Made by a program: the position numbers and the translations under genes
Shown here: positions 45,561 through 54,306 of the stretch, piece by piece
How positions within the stretch are numbered: position 1 is the first letter of the stretch
Layout: the number at the start of each line of letters is the position of its first letter
NCBI RefSeq assembly: GCF_009765875.1
Contig: NZ_LMUP01000004.1
Location: forward strand, 1,341,080 to 1,405,079
Source: Pedobacter sp. L105
GTDB taxonomy: Bacteria; Bacteroidota; Bacteroidia; Sphingobacteriales; Sphingobacteriaceae
DNA length: 64,000 bases
Direction of reading: 5' to 3'
Notes under the pieces: model-generated
What the model was told of the DNA's origin: nothing
What the model saw: the letters and a program-made list of their open reading frames with translations, nothing else
Databases searched by the model: none

Positions 45561-47228
45561 TTAGTTATTATAAGGCAGTACTATTTTAAACTCTGTTCCT
45601 TTATTTACTTTACTCTTTACTGTAATTTCACCCTTCATAAAGTTCACCACTTCTTTACAGAATGCTAAACCTAAGCCTACACTCCCATTCTGATTATACT
45701 GATTTTGTATGCGGTAAAACTTCTTAAATATATTATTAATTTCCGGCGCAGGAATACCAATTCCCTGATCCGTAAATGTAATTACCACCTTGTTTTTTAT
45801 AAGGCTTGCGCGAATATGCAGCCGTTTATGTTCCGGCGGCGAATATTTGTATGCATTTTCTGCCAAATTATCAAAGAGACTCCCCAGTAATACCGGATCA
45901 GTAATAAAGGTGGTAAGCCCTATCGTTTCATAAGTAACAATAAAATCGGGATGTTTTAACTGATGTGATTCTACTGTACTTTCTATAAAATCTTCAATAT
46001 TGATTGGATCTTCATTTAGCTGTATGGCCTGGTTTTCAATCTGGGTAAACGCCAGCAGTTTATTCATCAGACCATTTAACTTATCAGCTTCCTCATCCAG
46101 AATTTTACCATACAATTTAAGCTCCCGCTCACTTAGGATGCTGGCGCTTTTAATATTATTCCCTGCAATTTTTATCACACTCACAGGTGTTTTAAACTCA
46201 TGGGTCAGGTTATTTACAAAATCATACTGCAATTTAAACATCTTATGGTTAATGTTCAGGTTCCTGTAAATCAGGAAAGCTACCAGTACTAAAATACCAT
46301 AAAACAATAACATCACTGCCGCAATAGGAAGAAAATAACTTAGAATTTCTTTATCCACAAAAGATTTTGCGGAAATAAAATAAAGTTTATAATCAGAAAA
46401 AGGGCCCGGCAAAGTAATTTCAGTAGCCATATAATCCTCAGAAGTATTCAGCGGATCATAGGTTAGCGGTTCTATCCTGATATTCTGGTATAACAAAGGG
46501 CGTGAATTAATGATCTTGATCTTATATGGATCCAGGTAAAAAGACAGCATATCCTGCTGATATACCGGAGAGGGGTCCAGTTTACTGCGAAGCATCTGCT
46601 TGTATACTTTCAAATCGGCAAGCCTTGGAATATTAACATAGGTAATCTTGTTTGTCCTGATATTGCTGAAATGGGTAAACAGCTCATCCTGCCCCGGTAC
46701 CTTTGTTGTGTCCAGGCTCTCTATATAAGAGATCATTTTGATCCCTAAAGTATTAAAATCATCCCCCAGGCTAAACTTCTTCGTGTCTTCTCTGGAGAAA
46801 AGCTTTACAGAATCCAATGGCACCAGATCTCCAAACTGATAGATATATTTAGGGCCAAAAGAAAAATGGGAAGTATTTAAGCCATCCTTTACAGGGGTAT
46901 TGCTAATCTCCGAATCATAAAAAACAACCTTTGAAACAAAGGGATAATCATTGAGAATAGTATCTACAAATTTTGAGGTGGTAGCAGAATCCAGGTAACC
47001 ATTATAATAAGAAATTTCGGGTACCTTATTCTGAAAGAATTCATTATAAGGTTTAATACTTCCTTCCAGTACTTTCACCTTTTCAGATACAAATTGATTC
47101 TCAATGAACTTTTTACTAAAGTTATAGGCCAGAAAAAGGGACAATATAAACAGTGCAGAGATCAAAACAATAAAAGTCAGGATCAGTGAAAAGTTCTTGC
47201 GATAGCCACTATCTCTTTCGGAAACCAT
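45561..47228 (-). CDS. Sensor histidine kinase (RprX-like)
   Basis: A 555-residue membrane kinase. One helix (about 14-36), a periplasmic sensor domain of about 250 residues, a second helix (about 290-315), then the dimerisation domain with phospho-His343 in LTHEFKTPVS, and the ATPase with N box (LAENAYKYSP), DQGIGIP and GLGLAFCKEV. It is 6 bases downstream of the S9-like lipoprotein gene and 4 upstream of the regulator. The periplasmic part shows no domain I recognise. Confidence 0.92.
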   Translation of the reverse strand: MVSERDSGYRKNFSLILTFIVLISALFILSLFLAYNFSKKFIENQFVSEKVKVLEGSIKPYNEFFQNKVPEISYYNGYLDSATTSKFVDTILNDYPFVSKVVFYDSEISNTPVKDGLNTSHFSFGPKYIYQFGDLVPLDSVKLFSREDTKKFSLGDDFNTLGIKMISYIESLDTTKVPGQDELFTHFSNIRTNKITYVNIPRLADLKVYKQMLRSKLDPSPVYQQDMLSFYLDPYKIKIINSRPLLYQNIRIEPLTYDPLNTSEDYMATEITLPGPFSDYKLYFISAKSFVDKEILSYFLPIAAVMLLFYGILVLVAFLIYRNLNINHKMFKLQYDFVNNLTHEFKTPVSVIKIAGNNIKSASILSERELKLYGKILDEEADKLNGLMNKLLAFTQIENQAIQLNEDPINIEDFIESTVESHQLKHPDFIVTYETIGLTTFITDPVLLGSLFDNLAENAYKYSPPEHKRLHIRASLIKNKVVITFTDQGIGIPAPEINNIFKKFYRIQNQYNQNGSVGLGLAFCKEVVNFMKGEITVKSKVNKGTEFKIVLPYNN

Positions 47229-47234
47229 ATATTT

Positions 47235-49130
47235 TTACCTGTTCTTAGACAAATTAGTCGATAGAAATTGCTCCAGCGAAGCATATAGCTGCTGACGCGA
47301 CTTCTCGCCCTGCGGAGAAAATTCACTGTACTCCTTTTCCAGGTAAGTTACAGCGACATTTCTTTTCTGAAGTTCTTTTACAAACTGAATGGCCTCAGCC
47401 GAATTACTGGTGGGGTCTTTAGGACTTTGTGCAATAAATACAGGAACACCTATTTTATCTGCATGAAACACCGGAGATGCCTGACGCATATAGTCCACTT
47501 CCGTAACCGGATTACCTATAATCTCATAATACATCTGCAAATCGGTTTTCAAAAATGGTGGTATTGACTTAAAATAACTGAATAGATTAATTACACCAGA
47601 ATTAGATCCGCCACAGGCAAACATTCCGGGACTCGAATATAAGCTATTCAATGCAATATATCCTCCAAATCCTGTACCATAAATAGCTATCTTTTTTGGA
47701 TTGGCTATCTTCTTGTCAATCAGCCATTTTACACCATCACTAATATCATCCCTGATCTTTCCTCCCCACTGTCCAAATCCGGCAGCAGTAAAAGATTTGC
47801 CATACCCTGATGAACCCCGGTAATTGATCTGAAGCACGGCATACCCCCTGTTGGCCAGGAATTGTACTTCAGCATTGTAACCCCAGGAGTTTCTTGCATC
47901 AGGTCCGGTATGAGGCAAAACCACTACCGGCAGATTTTGTGGTAATTTATCCAGAGGTAATGTGAGGTATCCCTGCATCTTTAAACCATCCCTTGCCGTA
48001 TAGGCAATGGGCTTCATCTCTGTAAGGTCAGATTCTTTTACCGAAGGATTAAAATCACTCAGTTTCCTGATGGTATTGTTATCAGAAAAATATAAGTAGT
48101 AGGAGCCTGGATTTCTATCTGTAAAAGTTCTCACAACAAATATCTTTTCTGCCTTGTCCCGGTTAATAATCTTCGATACGGTACCAGGAAGCAGTTTATC
48201 CAGGTTTTTGTACAATTGTTTTATGGAACTATCCAGGAAGAATTTTTCTTTTTTCCAGGTTTCGCAAACCACAAAAGTTACTGTCTTTTTTGTTTCTGAA
48301 TATTGTGCGTCTACTACATTCAGCGTGTCATTACTAAACAGGACTTTACTTTCTTTGCCCGACTTACAATCCAATTCAACCAACGCATTTTTATCCCTGT
48401 TCATATTGGATATTGCATAAATAATATTTGGCTGGCCATCTGAAATGGCAATAGGCTTGCAGGTAGTTTTAAAATTATTGGTCACTAAAGGCCTGAAAGT
48501 TTGATCCTCAGTATCCCTGTATAATAGCGTCTCATTTACCCCGTCACTGGAAGTAGCCAGACGGAGTTTGCCTTTTGAATCGGTAACCCAGTCGGTAATA
48601 TTTCCTGGATTTCTGGCCGCCATATCCATATGTCCATTTCTCACATTCAGGCGGTAAACGTCAAAAACAGTAGAATCTCTTTTATTAGAAGATACCAGCA
48701 AAAATTTATCATCAATCAGCTGGTCTTTCAGTACGCGCATCCTGCTTTTACCGTTGTCACTTAACCTTTGCTCATTTCCGCCATTTTTATTGATGATAAA
48801 AATGTCTGATAAACGCTCTGCACCTGCCTTTTCTTTAAAATAGATCAGTTCATCATTGCTTACCCAAAAATAATAGTTGATATTTTTGGCATTTAGCTTA
48901 GTGAGTTGGGAGGACTTTCCTGTAACCAGGTCCTCAATAAACAAATTTTGCTTTTCCCCCTGCTGTTTTAAGTATGAAAGCGTTTTTCCATTTGGCGAAA
49001 GCGCATAAAAACTCTGGCTCGGTGATTTAAAAAAATCAGCAACAGGGATTATCCTCGGTCCTTTTTTTTGCAGACAAGCAGAAAAAAGCACAATCAGAAC
49101 AAGGAGAAGATATCTTTTCTTTACGGTCAT
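47235..49130 (-). CDS. S9-fold lipoprotein lacking catalytic residues (pseudo-peptidase)
   Basis: A 631-residue lipoprotein from the ATG at 49130 (MTVKKRYLL, lipobox FSAC); an ATG nine codons upstream is less likely. The N-terminal half is a beta-propeller and the C-terminal half an alpha/beta hydrolase of the prolyl oligopeptidase (S9) family. The nucleophile elbow reads GTGFGG where active enzymes have GxSxGG, so the Ser is Gly487 (codon 47670-47672). The Asp of the triad may survive in SPKD, but no His appears where the family has its GH motif (EYSEFSPQGE). It is probably not a peptidase; it leads the kinase operon. Confidence 0.88.
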   Translation of the reverse strand: MTVKKRYLLLVLIVLFSACLQKKGPRIIPVADFFKSPSQSFYALSPNGKTLSYLKQQGEKQNLFIEDLVTGKSSQLTKLNAKNINYYFWVSNDELIYFKEKAGAERLSDIFIINKNGGNEQRLSDNGKSRMRVLKDQLIDDKFLLVSSNKRDSTVFDVYRLNVRNGHMDMAARNPGNITDWVTDSKGKLRLATSSDGVNETLLYRDTEDQTFRPLVTNNFKTTCKPIAISDGQPNIIYAISNMNRDKNALVELDCKSGKESKVLFSNDTLNVVDAQYSETKKTVTFVVCETWKKEKFFLDSSIKQLYKNLDKLLPGTVSKIINRDKAEKIFVVRTFTDRNPGSYYLYFSDNNTIRKLSDFNPSVKESDLTEMKPIAYTARDGLKMQGYLTLPLDKLPQNLPVVVLPHTGPDARNSWGYNAEVQFLANRGYAVLQINYRGSSGYGKSFTAAGFGQWGGKIRDDISDGVKWLIDKKIANPKKIAIYGTGFGGYIALNSLYSSPGMFACGGSNSGVINLFSYFKSIPPFLKTDLQMYYEIIGNPVTEVDYMRQASPVFHADKIGVPVFIAQSPKDPTSNSAEAIQFVKELQKRNVAVTYLEKEYSEFSPQGEKSRQQLYASLEQFLSTNLSKNR

Positions 49131-49146
49131 ACCAGTTAATAGCTTA

Positions 49147-49173
49147 CAAAAATACACAACGTCCTTTGTCCAA
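49147..49173 (-). promoter_or_regulatory. Promoter candidate for the S9-like/RprXY operon
   Basis: On the minus strand TTG (49173-49171) stands 16 bases before an exact TAnnTTTG (TATTTTTG, 49154-49147). Transcription would begin about 10 bases before the ATG at 49130. The spacing is one base below the usual 17-23. Confidence 0.42.
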
Positions 49174-49249
49174 GAGAACTATACACTAACATTGTTACCT
49201 TAATATTCACCATAAATGATCTCATTTTCATAAATACTGCATAATCCCA

Positions 49250-49257
49250 TAACTTTG
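49250..49257 (+). promoter_or_regulatory. Promoter candidate for the TPR gene
   Basis: TAACTTTG is an exact TAnnTTTG. A T-rich TTTTC at 49225-49229 stands about 20 bases upstream. The start of transcription would be near 49264, 24 bases before the ATG at 49288. It is divergent from the S9-like operon promoter. Confidence 0.45.
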
Positions 49258-49287
49258 CTAATTTAGTAAACCCGCCCAATCTATGTT

Positions 49288-51096
49288 ATGAAGAAAATAT
49301 TTTTAATTATATTTTTATTTTCATTGCCAATTTTATTGCTGGCCCAGAGCATCAATGAAGATGAAGCGGCTATACAATCCTATCAAAGCGGAGACTATCA
49401 GAAAGCTTCGGTTTTATTGGAAACCCTCTTTACCAAAACAAAAAACGACACGTATTTCAGTCTGTATTTCGATGCCCTGCTTAAATCTAAACAATATGAA
49501 ACTGCGGAAAAAGTAGCCAAAAAGCTGATCAGGCAAAATCCCGGAGCTTATCAATACGAAATCGCACTGGCCAAAACTTATAAAGAAGAGGGGCAGCAGG
49601 AAAACGCAGCGAAAACGTTTAATCATGTAATTGACAATCTTCCTAAAGATGAAACCGTGATCAGGGAGCTGGCAAACGACCTCTATCAGATCGAAGAATA
49701 TGATCTTGCGGTTAAAGTTTTTTTGCAGGGCAGAAAATTACTCGGCAATAATCAGCTTTTCACTTATGAACTGGTAAGTATCTACCGGTATAAAAAAGAT
49801 AAGGATATGCTGGTCCAGGAATATCTAAATGCACTTTCTGTTAACCCCTTGATATTACTACGGGCAGAAACAACATTTTCTTCGTTATTTGAGGGAAATG
49901 CAGACTACCTTATCCTGCAAAATGCTTTATTGAAACGGATACAGAAAGAACCGCAAAATGAAACTTATGCTAAATTGCTGATCTGGCAATACCTGCAGCA
50001 GCAGCAATATGACATGGTATTGGTACAATTAATTGCGCAGGACAAAAGGATTAAGGATGATGGAACTATCCTCTTTGATTATGCCCGGATATTTTCCACG
50101 AACAAGGCTTATGCCACGGCCATTAAAGCATACGATTACCTGCTGTCAAAAGGAAAAGACAACCCTTATTACCTGCCGTCCAGGTTAGCCCTGGTTGATG
50201 CAAGCTATCAGGAAATGCTCCAGGGCAAAGCAGAAGAAAAAGAAATTATGGCTATTGCCGGTCAATATGACGCAATCCTCAATGAGTACGGTAAAAATAC
50301 AGGAACCTTATTTGCACTGAGAAAATGGGCCAATATTCAGGCTTATTATTTGCATCATCTGGAAAAAGCAGAAGTTGCCCTGGAAACAGCTTTAAAGATT
50401 CCTGGTGTTTCTGATGCAGAAACCGGAGACATCAAACTGGAGCTGGCAGATATCTATGTATTTAATAACGAACCCTGGGAAGCCGTTTTATTATATGGGC
50501 AAGTTGCCAAATCACTTGAAAACCAAAACACCGGAAATGATGCCAAATATCGTTTAGCCAGGCTTTCCTTTTTCCAGGGAAATTTTACCTATGCCAAGTC
50601 ACAGGCAGATGTATTAAAAGCCTCCACCTCCCAGTTAATTGCAAATGATGCCCTGAATTTGAGCTTACTGTTATCCGATCACCTGGAAACAGCTACAGAC
50701 ACGCTTGCTCTTAAATTATACGCATCAGCAGAACTGCTTCAGTTTAGAAACCTTTCCTCAGCAGCGATCAGTAAGCTGGATAGTATATCCGTACGCTACC
50801 CACAAAACGGTCTGGCTGATGATATCCTGATGTCAAAATCACGTATATATATTCAAACCAAAGATTTTGAAAAAGCAGCGTCATTACTCAAAGAATTGAT
50901 TGCCCACCCCCAAAAAAACAACTGGACGGATGATGCGCTTTTCATTCTTGCCGGGCTTTACGAGGAAAAGCTAAATCAACCTGAAGAGGCTAAAGTACTT
51001 TACCAAAGGTTAATTACTGATTTCCCAGGAAGTATGTTCACAGCAGAAGCACGTAAACATTTCCGGAAACTTCGTGGGGACAATATTGAATCATAG
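49288..51096 (+). CDS. Secreted or periplasmic TPR protein
   Basis: A 602-residue protein with a signal peptide (about 1-20, ending LLLAQ) and helix-pair TPR-like repeats along almost its full length, for example SYQSGDYQKASVLLETLF near 30-47 and GLYEEKLNQPEEAKVLYQRLI near 565-585. There is no lipobox. TPR proteins of this sort are scaffolds; no partner can be named. It is followed after 15 bases by the DUF4286 gene and then rfbC. Confidence 0.85.
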   Translation: MKKIFLIIFLFSLPILLLAQSINEDEAAIQSYQSGDYQKASVLLETLFTKTKNDTYFSLYFDALLKSKQYETAEKVAKKLIRQNPGAYQYEIALAKTYKEEGQQENAAKTFNHVIDNLPKDETVIRELANDLYQIEEYDLAVKVFLQGRKLLGNNQLFTYELVSIYRYKKDKDMLVQEYLNALSVNPLILLRAETTFSSLFEGNADYLILQNALLKRIQKEPQNETYAKLLIWQYLQQQQYDMVLVQLIAQDKRIKDDGTILFDYARIFSTNKAYATAIKAYDYLLSKGKDNPYYLPSRLALVDASYQEMLQGKAEEKEIMAIAGQYDAILNEYGKNTGTLFALRKWANIQAYYLHHLEKAEVALETALKIPGVSDAETGDIKLELADIYVFNNEPWEAVLLYGQVAKSLENQNTGNDAKYRLARLSFFQGNFTYAKSQADVLKASTSQLIANDALNLSLLLSDHLETATDTLALKLYASAELLQFRNLSSAAISKLDSISVRYPQNGLADDILMSKSRIYIQTKDFEKAASLLKELIAHPQKNNWTDDALFILAGLYEEKLNQPEEAKVLYQRLITDFPGSMFTAEARKHFRKLRGDNIES

Positions 51097-51111
51097 TCCT
51101 ATCTTTGTTTT

Positions 51112-51414
51112 ATGTTATTATACAATGTAACCCTGATTATTGAAGATAGCGCCGCCGAAGAATGGCTGCAGTGGATGCAGGAAAAGCATATTCCTGAGGT
51201 GATGGCTACCGGCCAGTTCCTGTCCAACAGGTTATTGAAAGTAATTGACTCACCCAATGAAGGCGTAACTTATTGTTCACAATATGTTGCACAATCTATA
51301 GACGAATATGAAACTTATCAGCAGGTATATGCACCTGCCATACAGGAAAATTTAAACACCAGGTTTAAAGACAGATTTGTTGCGTTCAGAACCCTAATGG
51401 AATATATAGCCTAA
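51112..51414 (+). CDS. DUF4286 family protein
   Basis: A 100-residue cytoplasmic protein matching the small DUF4286 family of Bacteroidota: opening LYNVTLIIEDSAAEEWLQWM, then HIPEVMATG and the terminal FKDRFVAFRTLMEYI. The ferredoxin-like pattern suggests a dimeric alpha/beta barrel. Function unknown. It lies between the TPR gene and rfbC with short gaps (15 and 4 bases), so the three are probably co-transcribed. Confidence 0.85.
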   Translation: MLLYNVTLIIEDSAAEEWLQWMQEKHIPEVMATGQFLSNRLLKVIDSPNEGVTYCSQYVAQSIDEYETYQQVYAPAIQENLNTRFKDRFVAFRTLMEYIA

Positions 51415-51418
51415 ACAT

Positions 51419-51973
51419 ATGAATTTAAAAGAAACACCAATAGCCGATCTTTTCGTGATTGAACCAAAAGTCTGGAAAGATAACAGAGGCTATTTTTATG
51501 AAAGCTTTAGTGCCCGTGTATTTACCGAGGCCGGCATCAGTGCAAATTTTGTACAGGATAACCAATCATTCTCTCAAAAAGGTACACTTCGCGGTTTACA
51601 TGCTCAAAAAGCCCCTTTTGCACAGGGCAAACTGGTACGTGTAATCCAGGGAAAGGTATTGGATATAGCTGTTGATGCAAGAAAAGATTCTCCTACCTAT
51701 GGCCAGCACTTCAGCGTTGAGCTTAGCGGCGACAATCACAAACAGCTTTGGGTTCCGCCAGGGTTTCTGCATGGCTTTTTAACGCTGGAAGATGATACTA
51801 TTTTCACTTACAAAGTGACCAACTATTATGATAAAGACTCTGAAGTGGGCGTAATCTGGAATGACGCTGATTTAAATATTGACTGGAACGGAGACCTGAC
51901 TAAAGAAGATCTTTTACTTTCTGACAAAGACCTTATCTTACCTTCGTTTAAGGATTTTGTAAGCCCTTTTTAA
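51419..51973 (+). CDS. rfbC: dTDP-4-dehydrorhamnose 3,5-epimerase
   Basis: This enzyme epimerises dTDP-4-keto-6-deoxyglucose at C3 and C5 on the way to dTDP-L-rhamnose. It has 184 residues with the RmlC cupin motifs: NRGYFYESF, QDNQSFS, the catalytic His in LRGLHAQ, VDARKDSPTYG, VPPGFLHGF, and the Tyr in YKVTNYYDK. RfbA, rfbB and rfbD are not in the window, so it either serves a pathway encoded elsewhere or a related sugar. Confidence 0.95.
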   Translation: MNLKETPIADLFVIEPKVWKDNRGYFYESFSARVFTEAGISANFVQDNQSFSQKGTLRGLHAQKAPFAQGKLVRVIQGKVLDIAVDARKDSPTYGQHFSVELSGDNHKQLWVPPGFLHGFLTLEDDTIFTYKVTNYYDKDSEVGVIWNDADLNIDWNGDLTKEDLLLSDKDLILPSFKDFVSPF

Positions 51974-51990
51974 TCATACGGGATATCAAT

Positions 51991-52062
51991 AAAAATGGTT
52001 TGTTAAGTTTATCATCAAATGCTGAAACGCAATGATGAAGGACTTAACAGACCATTTTTTTT
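51991..52062 (+). terminator. Long-stem terminator after rfbC
   Basis: A 26-base imperfect inverted repeat (51991-52016 with 52034-52059, 22 of 26 positions pairing plus one G-T) is followed by a T-run ending at 52062. The loop is 17 bases. It lies 18 bases after the rfbC stop. Confidence 0.85.
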
Positions 52063-52117
52063 AGGCTTATTTATTCAGCATATCAAGGAAATTTTCTATA
52101 GGCATACTACAAAGAAC

Positions 52118-52273
52118 AGTCCTATAACTATCCGGTTGAAGACCATTCTATAAGTATCCTGCAAAGGATAGTCTTATATATATCATACTGACAACCAGCA
52201 CACAAGCATTGCACAAAGGATAGTCCTGTATCTATCATTCTGAGAACTATACTATAAGCATCACGCTATAGAT
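52118..52273. repeat. Three degenerate 52-bp tandem repeats
   Basis: Units lie at 52118-52169, 52170-52221 and 52222-52273, each beginning AGTC and ending in GAT. By hand alignment without gaps, pairs agree at 33 to 36 of 52 positions. A partial unit precedes them (about 52094-52117) and another starts at 52274 (AATCCTATA). All three frames contain stops, so this is not coding. The unit is AT-rich and contains CTATAAG(T/C)AT-like blocks. This fills most of the 426-base gap. Confidence 0.75.
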
Positions 52274-52281
52274 AATCCTAT

Positions 52282-52370
52282 AAAAAAGGAACACCCTATA
52301 TTCCTGCCTCGAAATTTTGCAAGCATAGCGCCGCAAAGGTTTCAGCAGGAATATAGGGTGTTCCTTTTTT
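52282..52370. terminator. 26-bp perfect inverted repeat, probable bidirectional terminator
   Basis: Perfect 26-bp arms (52282-52307 and 52345-52370) enclose a 37-base spacer with further partial pairing. The outer ends are A6 and T6, so each strand would end in a T-run. It lies 29 bases beyond the OmpA-family stop on the minus strand. Stem length is well above a normal terminator. Confidence 0.7.
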
Positions 52371-52399
52371 CAGCGAAGCCTGGATAGCCCAGCTTTGAA

Positions 52400-53242
52400 T
52401 TATTGTTTAATCAAATTATACAACTCATCCAGTTTAGGAGACAGCACGATTTCAATTCTGCGGTTCCTGCTGCGGCCTTCAGGAGTAGTATTACTATCCA
52501 AAGGCTGAAACTCTCCTTTTCCTGTTGCTGTCAGTCTGATACCAGGTACTTTTTCAGATTCCGTCAGGAACCTTACTACAGAAGTTGAGCGCAGTACGCT
52601 TAAATCCCAGTTATCTTTAATCTGCCCCAGGTTAACAATTTTCTGTGAGTCTGTATGTCCTTCCACAGCTATAATGATCTCCGGCTGTTCTTTCAGTACT
52701 TTTGCCAGCTGGGAAAGCGCCTGTTTACCTTTATCGTCAATAATGATACTTCCTGAAGGGAATAACAATTTATCCGTTAGAGACACGTATACTTTGCCAT
52801 TTTTCATCTCTACAGTTAATCCGTTTTTAGAGAAGCCTAATAAAGCCTGTTGTAATTTCTCCTTTAACTGATTAGATGCTTCATCCCGTTTACGCAGTAT
52901 ATCCTCTACCTCTTTTAATCGCTCCTCACGTTTTTTAAGGTCCCCTGAAAGCTTACTGATCTCAGATGAACTATTGCTCTTTAGCTTTGAATAATTGTTA
53001 TCCACAGTAGCATATTTACCCTGAAGTTCGTTTAATCTGCCATTCAGGTCAGCCGTATCCTGCTTTAATTTCAATATCCTTTTTCCCAGGTTTTCATTGG
53101 ATTGCTGAGATTCATTCCAGCCTGTACCCAAAGAATCCTGCTTTGCCAAAAGGGCTTTGTATTTTTTAGGGGATAAAACTACACAAGAGCTGAATGCACT
53201 GGCCAGCAAAACAACAGCTCCAAACAAAATAATTCTTTTCAT
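52400..53242 (-). CDS. OmpA-family lipoprotein
   Basis: A 280-residue lipoprotein: signal with lipobox FSSC (Cys20), a long coiled-coil (about 35-125, rich in L, K, E and Q), then an OmpA-like peptidoglycan-binding domain (about 145-275). The domain shows LLFPSGSIIIDDKG, VEGHTDS, LSVLRSTSVVRFL and the SRNRRIEIVL end. It tethers the outer membrane to the wall, with the coiled-coil as spacer. It follows the DUF2461 gene by one base. Confidence 0.93.
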   Translation of the reverse strand: MKRIILFGAVVLLASAFSSCVVLSPKKYKALLAKQDSLGTGWNESQQSNENLGKRILKLKQDTADLNGRLNELQGKYATVDNNYSKLKSNSSSEISKLSGDLKKREERLKEVEDILRKRDEASNQLKEKLQQALLGFSKNGLTVEMKNGKVYVSLTDKLLFPSGSIIIDDKGKQALSQLAKVLKEQPEIIIAVEGHTDSQKIVNLGQIKDNWDLSVLRSTSVVRFLTESEKVPGIRLTATGKGEFQPLDSNTTPEGRSRNRRIEIVLSPKLDELYNLIKQ

Positions 53243-53243
53243 A

Positions 53244-53900
53244 TTATTGTACTACGGCTTTTCTCAGAAACTGGACAAAAGGACTAGCTCCTTTAAAAAC
53301 CTTTTTTAAATGGTTAACTATAGTGGGTTTAAACAACTCTTCGTCAGCGATAGGAAAGATAGCAACAAAACTCTTTAATTTGAGCAGATCGATCTGAGGA
53401 TGTTCAGGATCATAACCTTTAGGAGCATTCTTCAAAGTATCTTCTCTGCTTATAGTAAATAGATCGGTAAAACTCTTTGCATGAATGATCTCCAGAAATT
53501 CATCCGTGTTATAATCAACCTCTTCCCTTATACTTTTGAGATCCGCAGACTCAGGCTGCCAGTATCCGGCGGCAAAATAGGACTTACCAGGCTGTAACTG
53601 CAAATAATATTCAGCACCATGGTAACCCTTTGTGGCAAATGCAATCCCATAATTACTTTTATAAGGATCCTTATTTTTACTGAACCTCACATCCCTGTAT
53701 ATTCTTAGCAAGGATTTTTTAGGATCACCGCCTAAAGGGAATTCTGGATCTGCCGCTGCGACCAGGGGAATCAGTTCTTCCACAAAAGTAAGGACATCAG
53801 CCTTGGCTGTTTCATATCGTTCTCTGTTTTCAGCAAACCATACACGATCGTTATTTGCTGCTAATTCTGTTAAAAAAGCTAGAGATTCCGGCTTTATCAT
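53244..53900 (-). CDS. DUF2461 (TIGR02453) family protein
   Basis: A 218-residue cytoplasmic protein of the DUF2461 family, with the characteristic opening FLTELAANNDRVWFAENRERYE, the IYRDVRFSKNKDPYKSNYG block near 67-85, and YYLQLQPGKSYFAAGYW. No biochemical function is established for the family. Its ATG overlaps the DUF983 stop by 4 bases, indicating translational coupling. Confidence 0.92.
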   Translation of the reverse strand: MIKPESLAFLTELAANNDRVWFAENRERYETAKADVLTFVEELIPLVAAADPEFPLGGDPKKSLLRIYRDVRFSKNKDPYKSNYGIAFATKGYHGAEYYLQLQPGKSYFAAGYWQPESADLKSIREEVDYNTDEFLEIIHAKSFTDLFTISREDTLKNAPKGYDPEHPQIDLLKLKSFVAIFPIADEELFKPTIVNHLKKVFKGASPFVQFLRKAVVQ

Positions 53901-54304
53901 GGTTTATCGTAATAAGCGTTATAACTAATTTTTGGTGAGAGCCAGTGTAATAAAATCACTCGTGAATAGCGATAATTGAATGGGGCAAGTAAAAAACAGC
54001 CACCAAAAATACAGGTGATGTATAACCATAAAGAATCAAACTCCAGATTACCACCAGAAAAGATGTAAGTTAAAATACCAACGGTGAGCATTTCAATAAC
54101 ATTCATGGCATAACTTACATACATGGATGCATAAAAATAGCCAGGCTCAATTTCAAATCGCTGTCCGCAATGACTGCATATTTCATTAGTACGTTGAAAA
54201 TTAAATCCATAAAGACTGCCGGTAAATATATCCCCTCTGCGGCAGTGCGGACACTTCCCGTTTACAATGGCATATAACTTTGACGTTTTCTCTATGAGGT
54301 CCAA
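53897..54304 (-). CDS. DUF983 membrane protein with zinc-ribbon cysteines
   Basis: A 135-residue protein. The N-terminal part has two CxxC pairs (CPHC at about 18-21 and CSHC at about 43-46) forming a probable zinc ribbon, followed by two membrane helices (about 60-85 and 92-108). This matches DUF983, which is often encoded near terminal oxidase genes. It lies 2 bases after the small CxxC membrane protein and overlaps DUF2461. Confidence 0.88.
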   Translation of the reverse strand: MDLIEKTSKLYAIVNGKCPHCRRGDIFTGSLYGFNFQRTNEICSHCGQRFEIEPGYFYASMYVSYAMNVIEMLTVGILTYIFSGGNLEFDSLWLYITCIFGGCFLLAPFNYRYSRVILLHWLSPKISYNAYYDKP

Positions 54305-54306
54305 TT

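Noticed and set aside
51100..51107. TATCTTTG as a promoter for the DUF4286 gene
   Set aside because: It matches TAnnTTTG but the gene is 15 bases after the TPR stop, the start of transcription would fall at the ATG, and no upstream element is at the right distance.
51419..51973. rfbC as part of a polysaccharide locus
   Set aside because: No rfbA, rfbB, rfbD or glycosyltransferase genes flank it; neighbours are DUF4286, a TPR protein and an OmpA lipoprotein.
52118..52273. CRISPR-like array
   Set aside because: The units are degenerate and contiguous, with no constant repeat alternating with unique spacers, and no cas genes are nearby.
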